From positions 2,170,001-2,234,000 of the forward strand of contig OZ243926.1 in assembly GCA_965213765.1 (NCBI GenBank): 64,000 bases of DNA, given 5' to 3'. The notes below the pieces were generated by a model. That model searched no databases and had not been told where the DNA came from. It saw only the letters and a list, made by a program, of their open reading frames with translations. The number at the start of each line of letters is the position of its first letter. Position 1 is the stretch's first letter. The position numbers and the translations under genes were made by a program. This document shows, in pieces, positions 35,424 through 43,926 of this stretch. Source of the stretch: JAJDXO01 sp965213765. GTDB lineage: Bacteria; Pseudomonadota; Alphaproteobacteria; Rhodospirillales; UBA2165.

Positions 35424-36824
35424 TCATCCGCTGGCGGCGGAGACTTGCCCGGCTTCCTCCAGATAGGACTGGGACTTGAACACCGGATCGACCCTGCCGC
35501 CCCACTCGGTGTCGTAGAGCTCCAATAACTCCTCCGCGGGGGTCTTGCCCGACTTGGCGATCTTGATCAACGGCTGGAGGAAGTGGGTCTCGTCCTGGCC
35601 CGAGCGGTCGAGGCGCGCCCGGGCGCGCAATCCGTCATGGGCGATGTCCAGTGTCCTGATGGCCGGGTCCTGTAACGTACCGCCGCGGAATCGGGTGTGC
35701 AGCGCTTCCTTGGGCACATGGCGGCGGAGCGCCTGCATCTCCTCGATGGTCCAGTCCGCGATCAGTTCCTCGACCGCCGCCAGCGCATCGTCGTCGTACA
35801 ACAGCCCGACCCAGAAGGCGGGCAGCGCGCAGAGGTAACCCCACGGTCCGCCGTCGGCGCCCCGCATTTCTAGAAACTTTTTCAGCCGCACCTCGGGGAA
35901 CGCGGTGGTCAGGTGATCGACCCAGTCCGAGATGGTCGGGATTTCGCCCGGCAGCGCCGGCAGTTCGCCTTTCATGAAATCCCGGAACGACTGTCCGGAC
36001 GCATCGATGTAGTTGCCGTTCCGGTAAACGAAATACATGGGCACATCGAGCATGTAGTCGACGTAGCGCTCGAACCCGAAGCCGTCTTCGAAGACGAAGG
36101 GCAGCATGCCGGTGCGGTCCGGGTCGGTGTCGGTCCAGATGTGGGAGCGGTAGCTCAGAAAGCCGTTCTTCCTGCCCTCCTTGAAGGGCGAGTTGGCCCA
36201 GAGCGCCGTGGCGATGGGCTGCAGTGCGAGAGCGGCGCGGAACATGCGCACCATGCGGGCTTCGGAGGAGAAATCCAAATTCACCTGAACGGTACAGGTG
36301 GCGAGCATCATTTCGTGGCCCATGGAGCCCACCTTGGGCATGTATTCCCGCATGATCTTGTAGCGGCCCTTGGGCATCCACGACACCTGATCCAAGCGCG
36401 CCTTGGCCAGGTAGCCGAGGCCCATGAACCCGACGGCCAGCTCTTCGGCCACTTCTTTTACTTGTTTCAGGTGATCACCCAGCTCGCCGCAGGTCTGGTG
36501 AATGGTCTCCAGGGGCGCGCCCGAAAGCTCCACCTGGCCGCCCGGCTCGAGGGTGACCGACGAGTAGTCCGGTTTGGTCAGCGCGATGGGGTTTCCGTTT
36601 TCCAGCACCGGCTCCCAGCCGAAGCGGGTCAGTCCTTCGAGTATGGCGCGAATCCCCTTTTCGCCCTCGTAGGGGAGCGGCATGAAGGTGTGGGGATCAT
36701 AGGCGAATTTTTCGTGCTCGGTGCCGATCCGCCACTGATCCGGGGGCGTACAGCCGTCCTCCATATAGGCGATGAGATGCGCCTTGCCTTCAATGGGTGC
36801 CGACTCGCTGATGTCCTCGGCCAT
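35424..36824 (-). CDS. gshA: Glutamate-cysteine ligase (GCS2/plant-alphaproteobacterial type)
   Basis: 466 residues from ATG 36824; a GTG 11 codons upstream is possible. Makes gamma-glutamylcysteine, the first step of glutathione. Seen: WRIGTEHEKFAYD (Mg-ATP glutamates), LEPGGQVELSGAPLETIHQT, WMPKGRYKIMREYMP and TCTVQVNLDFSSE, all typical of the alphaproteobacterial/plant GSH1 class rather than E. coli GshA. The rsmE gene lies about 45 nt upstream on the same strand, facing ubiA. Confidence 0.93.
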   Translation of the reverse strand: MAEDISESAPIEGKAHLIAYMEDGCTPPDQWRIGTEHEKFAYDPHTFMPLPYEGEKGIRAILEGLTRFGWEPVLENGNPIALTKPDYSSVTLEPGGQVELSGAPLETIHQTCGELGDHLKQVKEVAEELAVGFMGLGYLAKARLDQVSWMPKGRYKIMREYMPKVGSMGHEMMLATCTVQVNLDFSSEARMVRMFRAALALQPIATALWANSPFKEGRKNGFLSYRSHIWTDTDPDRTGMLPFVFEDGFGFERYVDYMLDVPMYFVYRNGNYIDASGQSFRDFMKGELPALPGEIPTISDWVDHLTTAFPEVRLKKFLEMRGADGGPWGYLCALPAFWVGLLYDDDALAAVEELIADWTIEEMQALRRHVPKEALHTRFRGGTLQDPAIRTLDIAHDGLRARARLDRSGQDETHFLQPLIKIAKSGKTPAEELLELYDTEWGGRVDPVFKSQSYLEEAGQVSAASG

Positions 36825-36870
36825 CGCCCGTTCTTTCGCCTCCCCTGAACAACTCACTTAGCCATTCACC

Positions 36871-37596
36871 CTATCGCCAGTCCCCGGCAAGTGCCTGCCA
36901 ACAAGCGAGTGCCGCCAGGGCCGCCGTCTCCGCACGGAGGATTCGGGACCCCAGGCTGATGGATTTAGAATTCGGGAGATTTCTCAATAAATCAAGTTCA
37001 GATGGCGAAAATCCGCCTTCCGGACCGGTAAGCAGCGCACCAATTGCGCCGGACGCCATAACCTCCGAAATGGCCCTGCCGCCCCCGGTTTCGTCCATAT
37101 GATAGAGCGTCCGGTCGGCGGGCAGTTCTGAAATCGCGGCCGCCAGTGGCTTCAACTCACCAATCTCGGGCAGCGTCAGGCGCCCGCATTGCTCGGCCGC
37201 TTCGATGGCGATGGCGCGGAGCCGCTCCGGCTTGATGCGGGCGGTGTTGGTGTACTCGGTGGTGACGGGCTGCAGGCGTTGGGCGCCGAGTTCGGTGGCC
37301 TTCTCGATGATCAGGTCGGTGCCGTTGCGCTTCACCGGCGCGAACAGCAGCCACGGACCCGCCTCGTCTGTTTGGCCGCGCTCCCCGTGCCGGACCGCGA
37401 ACCGGCAGGACTTGCGGGTCACCTCGGTGATCTCGGCCCGCCATTCCCCGTCCCGGCCGTTGAACAGCATGACGCCATCGCCGGGGGCCAGGCGCATGAC
37501 GCCGGCGAGATAGTGCGTCTGGTCCGGCGTGGCTTCGAAGGACGCGCCGCCGGCGAGATCGTGCTCCACATACAAACGGACTTTTGCGGTGCTCAT
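36871..37596 (-). CDS. rsmE: 16S rRNA (uracil-1498-N3)-methyltransferase
   Basis: 241 residues from ATG 37596 (MSTAKVRLYVEHDLAGG). PUA-like N-terminal domain, then a SPOUT knot: KRNGTDLIIEKATELGAQRLQPV, ERLRAIAIEAAEQCGR, LTGPEGGFSPSELDLL and SLGSRILRAETAALAAL. Methylates U1498 of 16S rRNA. Pairs with gshA; ubiA is divergent about 60 nt away, a familiar alphaproteobacterial order. Confidence 0.93.
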   Translation of the reverse strand: MSTAKVRLYVEHDLAGGASFEATPDQTHYLAGVMRLAPGDGVMLFNGRDGEWRAEITEVTRKSCRFAVRHGERGQTDEAGPWLLFAPVKRNGTDLIIEKATELGAQRLQPVTTEYTNTARIKPERLRAIAIEAAEQCGRLTLPEIGELKPLAAAISELPADRTLYHMDETGGGRAISEVMASGAIGALLTGPEGGFSPSELDLLRNLPNSKSISLGSRILRAETAALAALACWQALAGDWR

Positions 37597-37655
37597 CCCC
37601 GACCTATAGCACGGCCGGTGAGATTGCGCCCGCATCCGCTAGAACGGATAATGCG

Positions 37656-38582
37656 ATGATGAGCGACGCCGCCGCCCGCAATACAGAATACAGCGACATC
37701 CCCAAGCAGGGGTGGGTCGACCGCTTCGTGCCGCCGCCCGCGCGGCCCTATATACGCCTGGCGAGGTTCGACCGGCCCATCGGCACCTGGCTGCTGCTGT
37801 TTCCCTGCTGGTGGTCCATCGCGCTGGCAACGCCGGGCTGGCCGTCACTATTGCTCGTCGTCCTGTTCGGCCTCGGCGCCATGATCATGCGGGGCGCGGG
37901 ATGCTGCTTCAACGACATCACCGACCGCCATTACGATGCACAGGTGGCGCGCACCGCCGACCGGCCCCTGCCGTCGGGCCAGATGACGGTCAGGCAGGCG
38001 GTGATCTGGATGGGGGTGCTGTGCCTTCTGGGCCTCGTCATTCTGCTGCAGTTCAATCTGTTCGCCATCGGAGTCGGGGCCGCGTCCTTGGCACTGGTGT
38101 TCACCTACCCTCTGTTCAAGCGTTTCACCCACTGGCCCCAGGCCATGCTCGGCCTGACGTTCAACTGGGGGGCGCTGTTGGGCTGGGCGGCGGTGCGCGG
38201 CGACATCCAGACGCCCGCTTTGGTACTCTATGCAGCCGGGTTCTTCTGGACGCTGGGTTACGATACCATCTATGCCCACCAGGACAAGGAAGACGACGCG
38301 CTGATCGGGGTGAAGTCCACCGCCGTCCTTCTGTGGGGCGGGACCCGGCCGTGGCTGTGGATCTTCCACGCCATCGCCATCGCGCTGATCGGCGTTTCCG
38401 GGTGGCTGGTCGGGCTCGCCTGGCCGTTCTGGGCGGTGCTTGCCTTAGGCGCACTGCAGTTGGCCTGGCAGTCCCGGGACGTCAAGCTCGACGATCCCCA
38501 CGACTGCCTCCGCAAGTTCAGGTCCAACCGGTTGTTCGGCTGGCTGCTGTTCGGCGGGATAATCGGGGGACAGGTGGTTTAG
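37656..38582 (+). CDS. ubiA: 4-hydroxybenzoate polyprenyltransferase
   Basis: 308-residue inner-membrane prenyltransferase of ubiquinone synthesis, with about eight to nine helices. Both Asp-rich diphosphate motifs are present: NDITDRHYDAQVARTADRP near residue 87 and YDTIYAHQDKEDD near residue 206. ATG 37656 or 37659 starts the protein. The stop TAG overlaps the stop of the convergent CBS gene. UbiD, for a later step, is encoded at 46579. Confidence 0.94.
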   Translation: MMSDAAARNTEYSDIPKQGWVDRFVPPPARPYIRLARFDRPIGTWLLLFPCWWSIALATPGWPSLLLVVLFGLGAMIMRGAGCCFNDITDRHYDAQVARTADRPLPSGQMTVRQAVIWMGVLCLLGLVILLQFNLFAIGVGAASLALVFTYPLFKRFTHWPQAMLGLTFNWGALLGWAAVRGDIQTPALVLYAAGFFWTLGYDTIYAHQDKEDDALIGVKSTAVLLWGGTRPWLWIFHAIAIALIGVSGWLVGLAWPFWAVLALGALQLAWQSRDVKLDDPHDCLRKFRSNRLFGWLLFGGIIGGQVV

Positions 38583-39001
38583 CGCCCCTTTCTCGATTTC
38601 TTTTTCGACTGCGTCGGCGCCTGTTTGAGTTGGAAGCGCTTGCCGTCCACGAGGCTCAACAGGTCGAAGGAACTGATCAGCCCGACCACCTTCTTGTTAT
38701 CGGTCACCACGACATGGTGAATCTTGTTCTTGCGCATGATCCGGGCGGCCACCGAGACGTCGTTGTAGGCCGGCACCGCGTGAATGCCGTCGCTCATGAT
38801 CCGGCTCACCGGCGTCTCGTCCTTCAAGCGCCGGGCGAGGTCGGTGGCGGTAACGATGCCGAGGGCCTCCTTGTCCGGACCGACCACGGGCAGCGCACCG
38901 ATGCGATTCCGCGCCATGACTTCCCGCGCATGGCCAACGGTGTGGTGCTTCTCGGCGACGATGACCCGCTTGGCCATGATGTCGGTAATCTTGATGTTCA
39001 T
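38579..39001 (-). CDS. Two-CBS-domain protein
   Basis: 140 residues: a CBS pair covering almost the whole protein (IMAKRVIVAEKHHTVGHARE..., GALPVVGPDKEALGIVTATD and IMSDGIHAVPAYNDV..., KIHHVVVTDNKKVVGLISSFD) and a basic tail SKKKSRKGR. CBS pairs bind adenosine nucleotides and act as sensors; the partner is unknown. Convergent with ubiA with a 4-nt stop overlap. Confidence 0.9.
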   Translation of the reverse strand: MNIKITDIMAKRVIVAEKHHTVGHAREVMARNRIGALPVVGPDKEALGIVTATDLARRLKDETPVSRIMSDGIHAVPAYNDVSVAARIMRKNKIHHVVVTDNKKVVGLISSFDLLSLVDGKRFQLKQAPTQSKKKSRKGR

Positions 39002-39067
39002 GTGGCTCTCCCCCGGTTGAGTTATGAAGAGTCTAGGGCGCGCTCATTCTTCCGGCCCTGATAAGGA

Positions 39068-40246
39068 TCAATCGGCGAAGGTGAACCCGTCATAGAGCCA
39101 GGCGAGGCAGCGGTAGCTGTCCGCGGCCGAGCGCTCGCGGAATTGCTGGAAGGCGACCTCCCGCTCGACGCCGTCGCCATGATAGTTTTCCCAGATCGCC
39201 CGGCTCTCCAGGGTGACGCGCGCCGTGCGGACCACCCGGTCGGCGGCGAAAGTGGTGAAGACCTCCTCGTGACCGCCCCCCCGATCGATCAGTCCCGCCA
39301 GATGAAACCCATCCTCGATGGCCATGCAGGCACCTTGAGCCAAGGTCTGGAGGGTCGGGTGCGCGGCATCGCCCAGCAGGCAGACTCGGCCGTCATGCCA
39401 TTTGCGGACCGGGTGACGGTCGCCGACCACGAAACGGCGCTCCAAATCCATCACCTGGATCAAATCGCGAAGGCATTGGTGGGCGCCCGAATAAGTCTGC
39501 TGCAACTCCGCCCGGTACGCCTCCACATCGCCCCGGGGGGCCTCGTTGGCCGATCGAAAGACGGCAACGATGTTGAACAGCGCCCCATGCCGCAGCGGAT
39601 AGGTAACGATGTGAAAGCCGGGGCCGCCCCACAGCACCACCACATCGGTCGGAACATCCGCCTTCAACTCCTCCATCGGGATGATGGTCCGGTGGGCCAC
39701 ATAGCCGTTGGGGAGCGGCCCGCCATCGTCGAGCATCCGTGCGCGCAGCGTCGAGCCGATCCCGTCGGCGCCGACCACCAGCTCGCCTTCATGCGTCTCG
39801 CCGCCCTCAGTGGTGATCTCGGCGCACGTATCGCGGTTGGCGTAGCCGGTGATCCGGGTATCGGCGATTAACTCGATATGATTGTCCGCCCGGCAGGCGT
39901 CGATCATGACGTTATGGAGATCGATGCGGTGGACGATCAGATAGGGGTAATTGAACCGCGCCTTGAACACGGCATCGGTCGGGATGCGCACGAGTTCCTC
40001 GTCGCTCAAGCCGTCCCGCATCGTCACCGCCGCCGGCTCGTCACCGACGGTCATCACCTGCTCCATCAGCCCAAGCCGGTCAAAGACATGAAACACGTTG
40101 GGGCCGAACTGGATGCCGTAGCCGATGGCGCCGAACGCCGGCGCCCCCTCGAACACGCGGACCGCCCGCCCCCGCCGCGCCAAGGCCAGCGCCGCGGTGA
40201 GCCCGCCGAGGCCGCCGCCGACGATGAGAATGGGTTGGTCCGGCAT
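39068..40246 (-). CDS. FAD-dependent aromatic hydroxylase (3-hydroxybenzoate 6-monooxygenase-like)
   Basis: 392-residue group A flavoprotein monooxygenase. FAD motif GGGLGGLTAALALARRGRAV at the N-terminus, the DG motif GELVVGADGIGSTLR, and GD motif VCLLGDAAHPTLQTLAQGAC. Overall sequence (FGPNVFHVFDRLGL; ARFNYPYLIVHRIDLH) resembles 3-hydroxybenzoate 6-hydroxylases that make gentisate, but a salicylate-type substrate is possible. No signal peptide; cytoplasmic. Divergent from the quinone oxidoreductase about 95 nt away. Confidence 0.8.
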   Translation of the reverse strand: MPDQPILIVGGGLGGLTAALALARRGRAVRVFEGAPAFGAIGYGIQFGPNVFHVFDRLGLMEQVMTVGDEPAAVTMRDGLSDEELVRIPTDAVFKARFNYPYLIVHRIDLHNVMIDACRADNHIELIADTRITGYANRDTCAEITTEGGETHEGELVVGADGIGSTLRARMLDDGGPLPNGYVAHRTIIPMEELKADVPTDVVVLWGGPGFHIVTYPLRHGALFNIVAVFRSANEAPRGDVEAYRAELQQTYSGAHQCLRDLIQVMDLERRFVVGDRHPVRKWHDGRVCLLGDAAHPTLQTLAQGACMAIEDGFHLAGLIDRGGGHEEVFTTFAADRVVRTARVTLESRAIWENYHGDGVEREVAFQQFRERSAADSYRCLAWLYDGFTFAD

Positions 40247-40342
40247 TTCGGGACTCCTCGAGAATAGCCTTGCACCCGGCTAGCTTTGCAGGAGAGTCCA
40301 AGCTGTGGCAACAGCGGACCGTCATGATCAGGGGAATTGAAT

Positions 40343-41326
40343 ATGCGAGCGGCCTATTATGAGGAACTGGGCGCGGCCCGGGATGTGTTGAAACTGGGTG
40401 AGATGGAGACGCCCGAGCCGGGTCCCGGTGAGGTGCGGGTCAAGCTGGCGGCTTCGGGTGTCAATCCTTCGGACTGGAAGGCACGGCTGCGCGGCCGCTT
40501 AGGGAAGCTGCCGTTCCGCAAGATCATTCCCCACAGTGACGGCGCCGGTGTGGTGGACGCCATCGGGGACGGCATCGATGCCGGGCTGGCGGGACAGCGG
40601 GTGTGGACCCTGAATGGCCAGTGGAAACGGCCCTTCGGCACGGCTGCCGAATATATCGTCGTGCCCCGGCGCTATGTGGTGCCGACCTTTGAGCATGCCA
40701 GCAACGAAGAAGCCGCCTGCTTCGGGATCCCGTTCCTCACCGCCCACCGGGCGGTGTTGTTTGACGGTCCCGTCGAAGGGCAGACCCTTCTGGTGCAAGG
40801 GGGCGCCGGCGCGGTCGGACATCAGGCGGTCCAGATCGCCAAGCATGCCGGCGCGCGGGTGATCACCACCGTCTCCAGTGCCGAGAAGGCCGACTACGTG
40901 AAAGCGGCCGGCGCCGATGAGGTGATCAATTACCGGGACGAAGATGTGCCTGAGCGGGTCGAGGCGCTGACCGACGGCATGGGCGCCGACCGCATCGTCG
41001 AAGTGGATATCGCCGCCAACGGCCTCCTTTATGGCCGCATTCTGGCGCCGGGCGGCACGTCGATCATTTACGGCACGGGCCAACCAAACGCCGAAGTGCC
41101 CTCTCAGGACTTCATCATGCGGGCCGCGGCGCTCAAATGGTTCATCGTCTATGAGCTCACGGAAGCCGAAATCGCCGAAGGGGTCAGTTATCTCAACGAG
41201 ATGCTGGCCGCCGATGCGCTCACCACCACCATCGCCGCCCGCTTCCCGCTGGATGATATCGCCGCCGCCCACGAAATGGTCGAGGCCGCAAAGCACATGG
41301 GCAATGTCATCCTGGAGATAAATTGA
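40343..41326 (+). CDS. NADPH:quinone oxidoreductase (zinc-free MDR family)
   Basis: 327 residues. GroES-like N-terminal domain and Rossmann domain with VQGGAGAVGHQAVQIAKHAG. No structural or catalytic zinc cysteines, placing it with quinone reductase/zeta-crystallin-like enzymes. AGGGGAA precedes ATG 40343. Reduces quinones or enones with NADPH; its physiological substrate is unknown. Divergent from the monooxygenase, with the tctA gene about 95 nt downstream. Confidence 0.87.
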   Translation: MRAAYYEELGAARDVLKLGEMETPEPGPGEVRVKLAASGVNPSDWKARLRGRLGKLPFRKIIPHSDGAGVVDAIGDGIDAGLAGQRVWTLNGQWKRPFGTAAEYIVVPRRYVVPTFEHASNEEAACFGIPFLTAHRAVLFDGPVEGQTLLVQGGAGAVGHQAVQIAKHAGARVITTVSSAEKADYVKAAGADEVINYRDEDVPERVEALTDGMGADRIVEVDIAANGLLYGRILAPGGTSIIYGTGQPNAEVPSQDFIMRAAALKWFIVYELTEAEIAEGVSYLNEMLAADALTTTIAARFPLDDIAAAHEMVEAAKHMGNVILEIN

Positions 41327-41422
41327 ACTGTGCGTGATCCGTTTCCCGGTAGGCGGTGCCTACTATTGCCGCTACCATCAAATTACGGCGTGCCGCCGGG
41401 AGACACCTCGGGAGAATAAATA

Positions 41423-43561
41423 TTGGAACTGATGTTCGACATGGCGGTGAAAGCCGCCGTCGCGCTGAGCGACCCGCTACGCTTGGGCTTTCTGGCTCTC
41501 GGCGTCTTCATTGGGTTGATCCTCGGCGTGATCCCCGGACTAGGCGGTTTGGTCGGCCTGTCCCTGCTGCTGCCCTTCACCTTTTCCATGGACCCGTTCA
41601 CGGCGCTGGCGTTCTTGATGGGTCTGTCCGCGGTGTCGGCGACCTCGGATACCATTCCGGCCGTCTTGTTCGGCGTACCGGGCACCGTCGCTTCAGCGGC
41701 CACCATCCTTGACGGATTTCCCATGGCGCGGCGTGGCGAGGCGGGCCGGGCCTTCGGCGCCGCGTTTACCGCCTCGGTGATCGGCGGGCTGTTCGGCGCG
41801 GTCCTGCTGGGTATCAGCCTGCCCATCCTGCGCCCGGTGATGCTGGCCATCGCCTCGCCGGAATTGCTGGCCATCTGTATCTTCGGCCTGTCGCTAGCCG
41901 CGGTGCTGGCCGGCGGCTCGCCGATGAAAGGTCTGGTCGCTGTGTGTCTCGGCCTGATTTTCGCCGGCACCGGCGAGGATCCCGGCGGTACGCTGCGTTG
42001 GACCTTCGATACCCTCTATCTCTATGACGGCTTCCGGATCGTGCCCATTGCGCTTGGTCTGTTCGCCATCCCGGAGATCGCCGACATGGTGATCCAACGG
42101 TCCGCGATCCAGGTCGACAGCAAGGCCAAGATCACCCGCCGCGACCAGTGGCTGGGCGTCAAGGACGCGGTCCGGCACTGGTTCCTCGTCCTCCGGTGCT
42201 CGTCTATCGGTGCCGGCCTCGGCGCGGTGCCCGGCATCGGCGCGCCGATCCTCGACTGGGTGGCTTACGGCCACGCGGCTCGGACGGAGAAAGGCGCCCA
42301 GGAATCCTTCGGCACCGGTGACGTCCGGGGCGTTATCGCGTCGGAAAGCTCGAACAACGCCAAGGAAGGCGGCTCCCTGGTGCCGACCATCGCCTTCGGC
42401 GTACCCGGCACCGCTTCCATGGCGCTGATCCTGGGGGCGTTCATTATCCATGGTCTGGTCCCGGGCCCGGACATGCTGTCCAAGAACCTCGACGTCACCT
42501 ACACCCTGGTGTGGAGCATCGCGCTCGCCAACATCCTCGGCGCCGGGGTCTGCTTCCTGTTCGCCAACCAGTTCGCCAAGGTGGCGGTGATCCGCATCGG
42601 CATTCTGGCGCCGGTGGTCCTGGCGATTATTTTCCTCGGCGCATTCCAGGGCAAGAACGCCTGGGGCGACATCTATACGCTTCTCGGCTTCGGCCTTCTG
42701 GGCTTCGCCATGAAGCGGCTCAAATGGCCGCGCCCGCCGCTGCTGCTCGGTTTCGTGCTCGGCGGATTGATCGAGAGCTATCTCTTCATCTCGGCCAACG
42801 TCTATTCCTGGGCGTGGATGTGGCGCCCGGTGACCTTGGTCATCCTGCTGATCACCCTCTACGGATTGTTGCGCCCACTGATCAACTATTACGTCACCAA
42901 GCGAAGACAGGAGGGGCCCCGTGTACCGTTCAGCTTCCAGCTTCAGACGGACAAGCTGGACACCAATGCGATCCTCGGCCTGATCGCGTTGGCCATCTTC
43001 GGCGGCGCAATCTGGGCATCCCAGGACTGGGATTTCCGTTCCTTCCTGTTCCCCCGCGCCATCGGCACCGTCGGTATCGCCTTCACCCTGATCATGCTGA
43101 CCTTCCACCTGTTCCTCAGCCCCCAATACATTCAGGCGCTGAAAGGCATCAGCCCGCGGGACCGGGTTCAGGCCGAGCGAGCCGCGCAGACGGGCGGCGG
43201 CTCCGGCGGCGGCGAAGCCGAGGATTTGACCGGCGGCCGCCATCTGGACCTGGTGACCGACTTCGGCGATCTGGACAAGGGAACCATCCGGGCCCGGGCG
43301 GTGGCCTATTTCCTCTGGTGCTTCGGCTATTTCGCCCTTGCCGCGATCATCGGCCTGATGCCGGCGATGTTGGTGTTCATGATTGCCTATATCCGCTTGG
43401 TCGGCCGGGAGAGTTGGCAAATGACCTTGGGCGTCTCCGCCGGCACGTGGCTCGTCTCCTATGGTCTGTTTCACCAAATCTTGCACGTGCCCTGGCCGCA
43501 GACCGTAATCGGCGGCCTGTGGCCTGTTTTGCGTACCAATCCCATGTTCAATTTCTTCTAG
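41423..43561 (+). CDS. tctA: Tripartite tricarboxylate transporter, fused TctA-TctB permease
   Basis: 712 residues. Residues 1-500 are a normal TctA large permease: GVIPGLGGLVGLSLLLPFTF, SAVSATSDTIPAVLFGVPGT, then a second half with ESSNNAKEGGSLVPTIAFGVPGT. Residues ~510-712 match the small permease TctB (four helices, with a glycine-rich stretch GGGSGGGEAED between the pairs). The two are usually separate genes. TTG 41423 has GGGAG 8 nt upstream; ATG 41432 is the alternative. Imports a carboxylate across the inner membrane with the TctC protein encoded next. Substrate unknown. Confidence 0.9.
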   Translation: MELMFDMAVKAAVALSDPLRLGFLALGVFIGLILGVIPGLGGLVGLSLLLPFTFSMDPFTALAFLMGLSAVSATSDTIPAVLFGVPGTVASAATILDGFPMARRGEAGRAFGAAFTASVIGGLFGAVLLGISLPILRPVMLAIASPELLAICIFGLSLAAVLAGGSPMKGLVAVCLGLIFAGTGEDPGGTLRWTFDTLYLYDGFRIVPIALGLFAIPEIADMVIQRSAIQVDSKAKITRRDQWLGVKDAVRHWFLVLRCSSIGAGLGAVPGIGAPILDWVAYGHAARTEKGAQESFGTGDVRGVIASESSNNAKEGGSLVPTIAFGVPGTASMALILGAFIIHGLVPGPDMLSKNLDVTYTLVWSIALANILGAGVCFLFANQFAKVAVIRIGILAPVVLAIIFLGAFQGKNAWGDIYTLLGFGLLGFAMKRLKWPRPPLLLGFVLGGLIESYLFISANVYSWAWMWRPVTLVILLITLYGLLRPLINYYVTKRRQEGPRVPFSFQLQTDKLDTNAILGLIALAIFGGAIWASQDWDFRSFLFPRAIGTVGIAFTLIMLTFHLFLSPQYIQALKGISPRDRVQAERAAQTGGGSGGGEAEDLTGGRHLDLVTDFGDLDKGTIRARAVAYFLWCFGYFALAAIIGLMPAMLVFMIAYIRLVGRESWQMTLGVSAGTWLVSYGLFHQILHVPWPQTVIGGLWPVLRTNPMFNFF

Positions 43562-43620
43562 AGTCCGGCTTCAATTGAGCCGCCATAGGCGTGTTGCGGC
43601 GATGAGGCATAAAATGATTG

Positions 43621-43765
43621 CGTCATGGCCGGGCCCACCGGACCGGCTTCGCCGGCCGGAGGACAATCCGCGACCCGGCCATCCACGTGTACCGCCGACC
43701 GCGAGGCGTGGACCACCGGGTCAAATAAGATCAATTCGGACGAATTGACCGACCCGGTGATGACG
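43621..43765. repeat. 145-bp composite palindromic (BIME-like) repeat
   Basis: It opens with CGTCAT and closes with ATGACG. Inside are ATGGCCGGG (43625-43633) against CCCGGCCAT (43674-43682), CCACG against CGTGG (43683-43711), CACCGGGTC (43714-43722) against GACCCGGTG (43751-43759), and a perfect 8-bp pair TCAATTCG/CGAATTGA at its centre (43731-43748). A repeat of this CGTCATGGCCGGG type is frequent in alphaproteobacterial intergenic DNA. Occupies the 365-nt tctA-tctC gap. Confidence 0.75.
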
Positions 43766-43774
43766 ACTTTTGTT

Positions 43775-43800
43775 CCCTCGCCCCCGTCAGGGCGGGAGGG
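43775..43800. repeat. GC-rich hairpin before tctC
   Basis: CCCTCGCCC and GGGCGGGAGGG can pair around CCGTCA. No T-run follows. With the adjacent composite palindrome it could halt exonucleases or stabilise one side of the tctA-tctC message. Confidence 0.5.
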
Positions 43801-43926
43801 CGCAAAATGGAGAATCCCCTAATTGAGTACAGACCCCAGAGCGGTTTCCGCTTGGATAAGTTCGACCGCGTGCCTACGATTGACGATCATGATCCACTAT
43901 TAGAAGACAGTCTGGAGAGGCACCCG

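Noticed and set aside
41894..43486. A 530-codon open frame on - opposite tctA
   Set aside because: The + frame is a full TctA-TctB protein; the antisense product is a low-complexity Gln/Asp/Arg-rich shadow.
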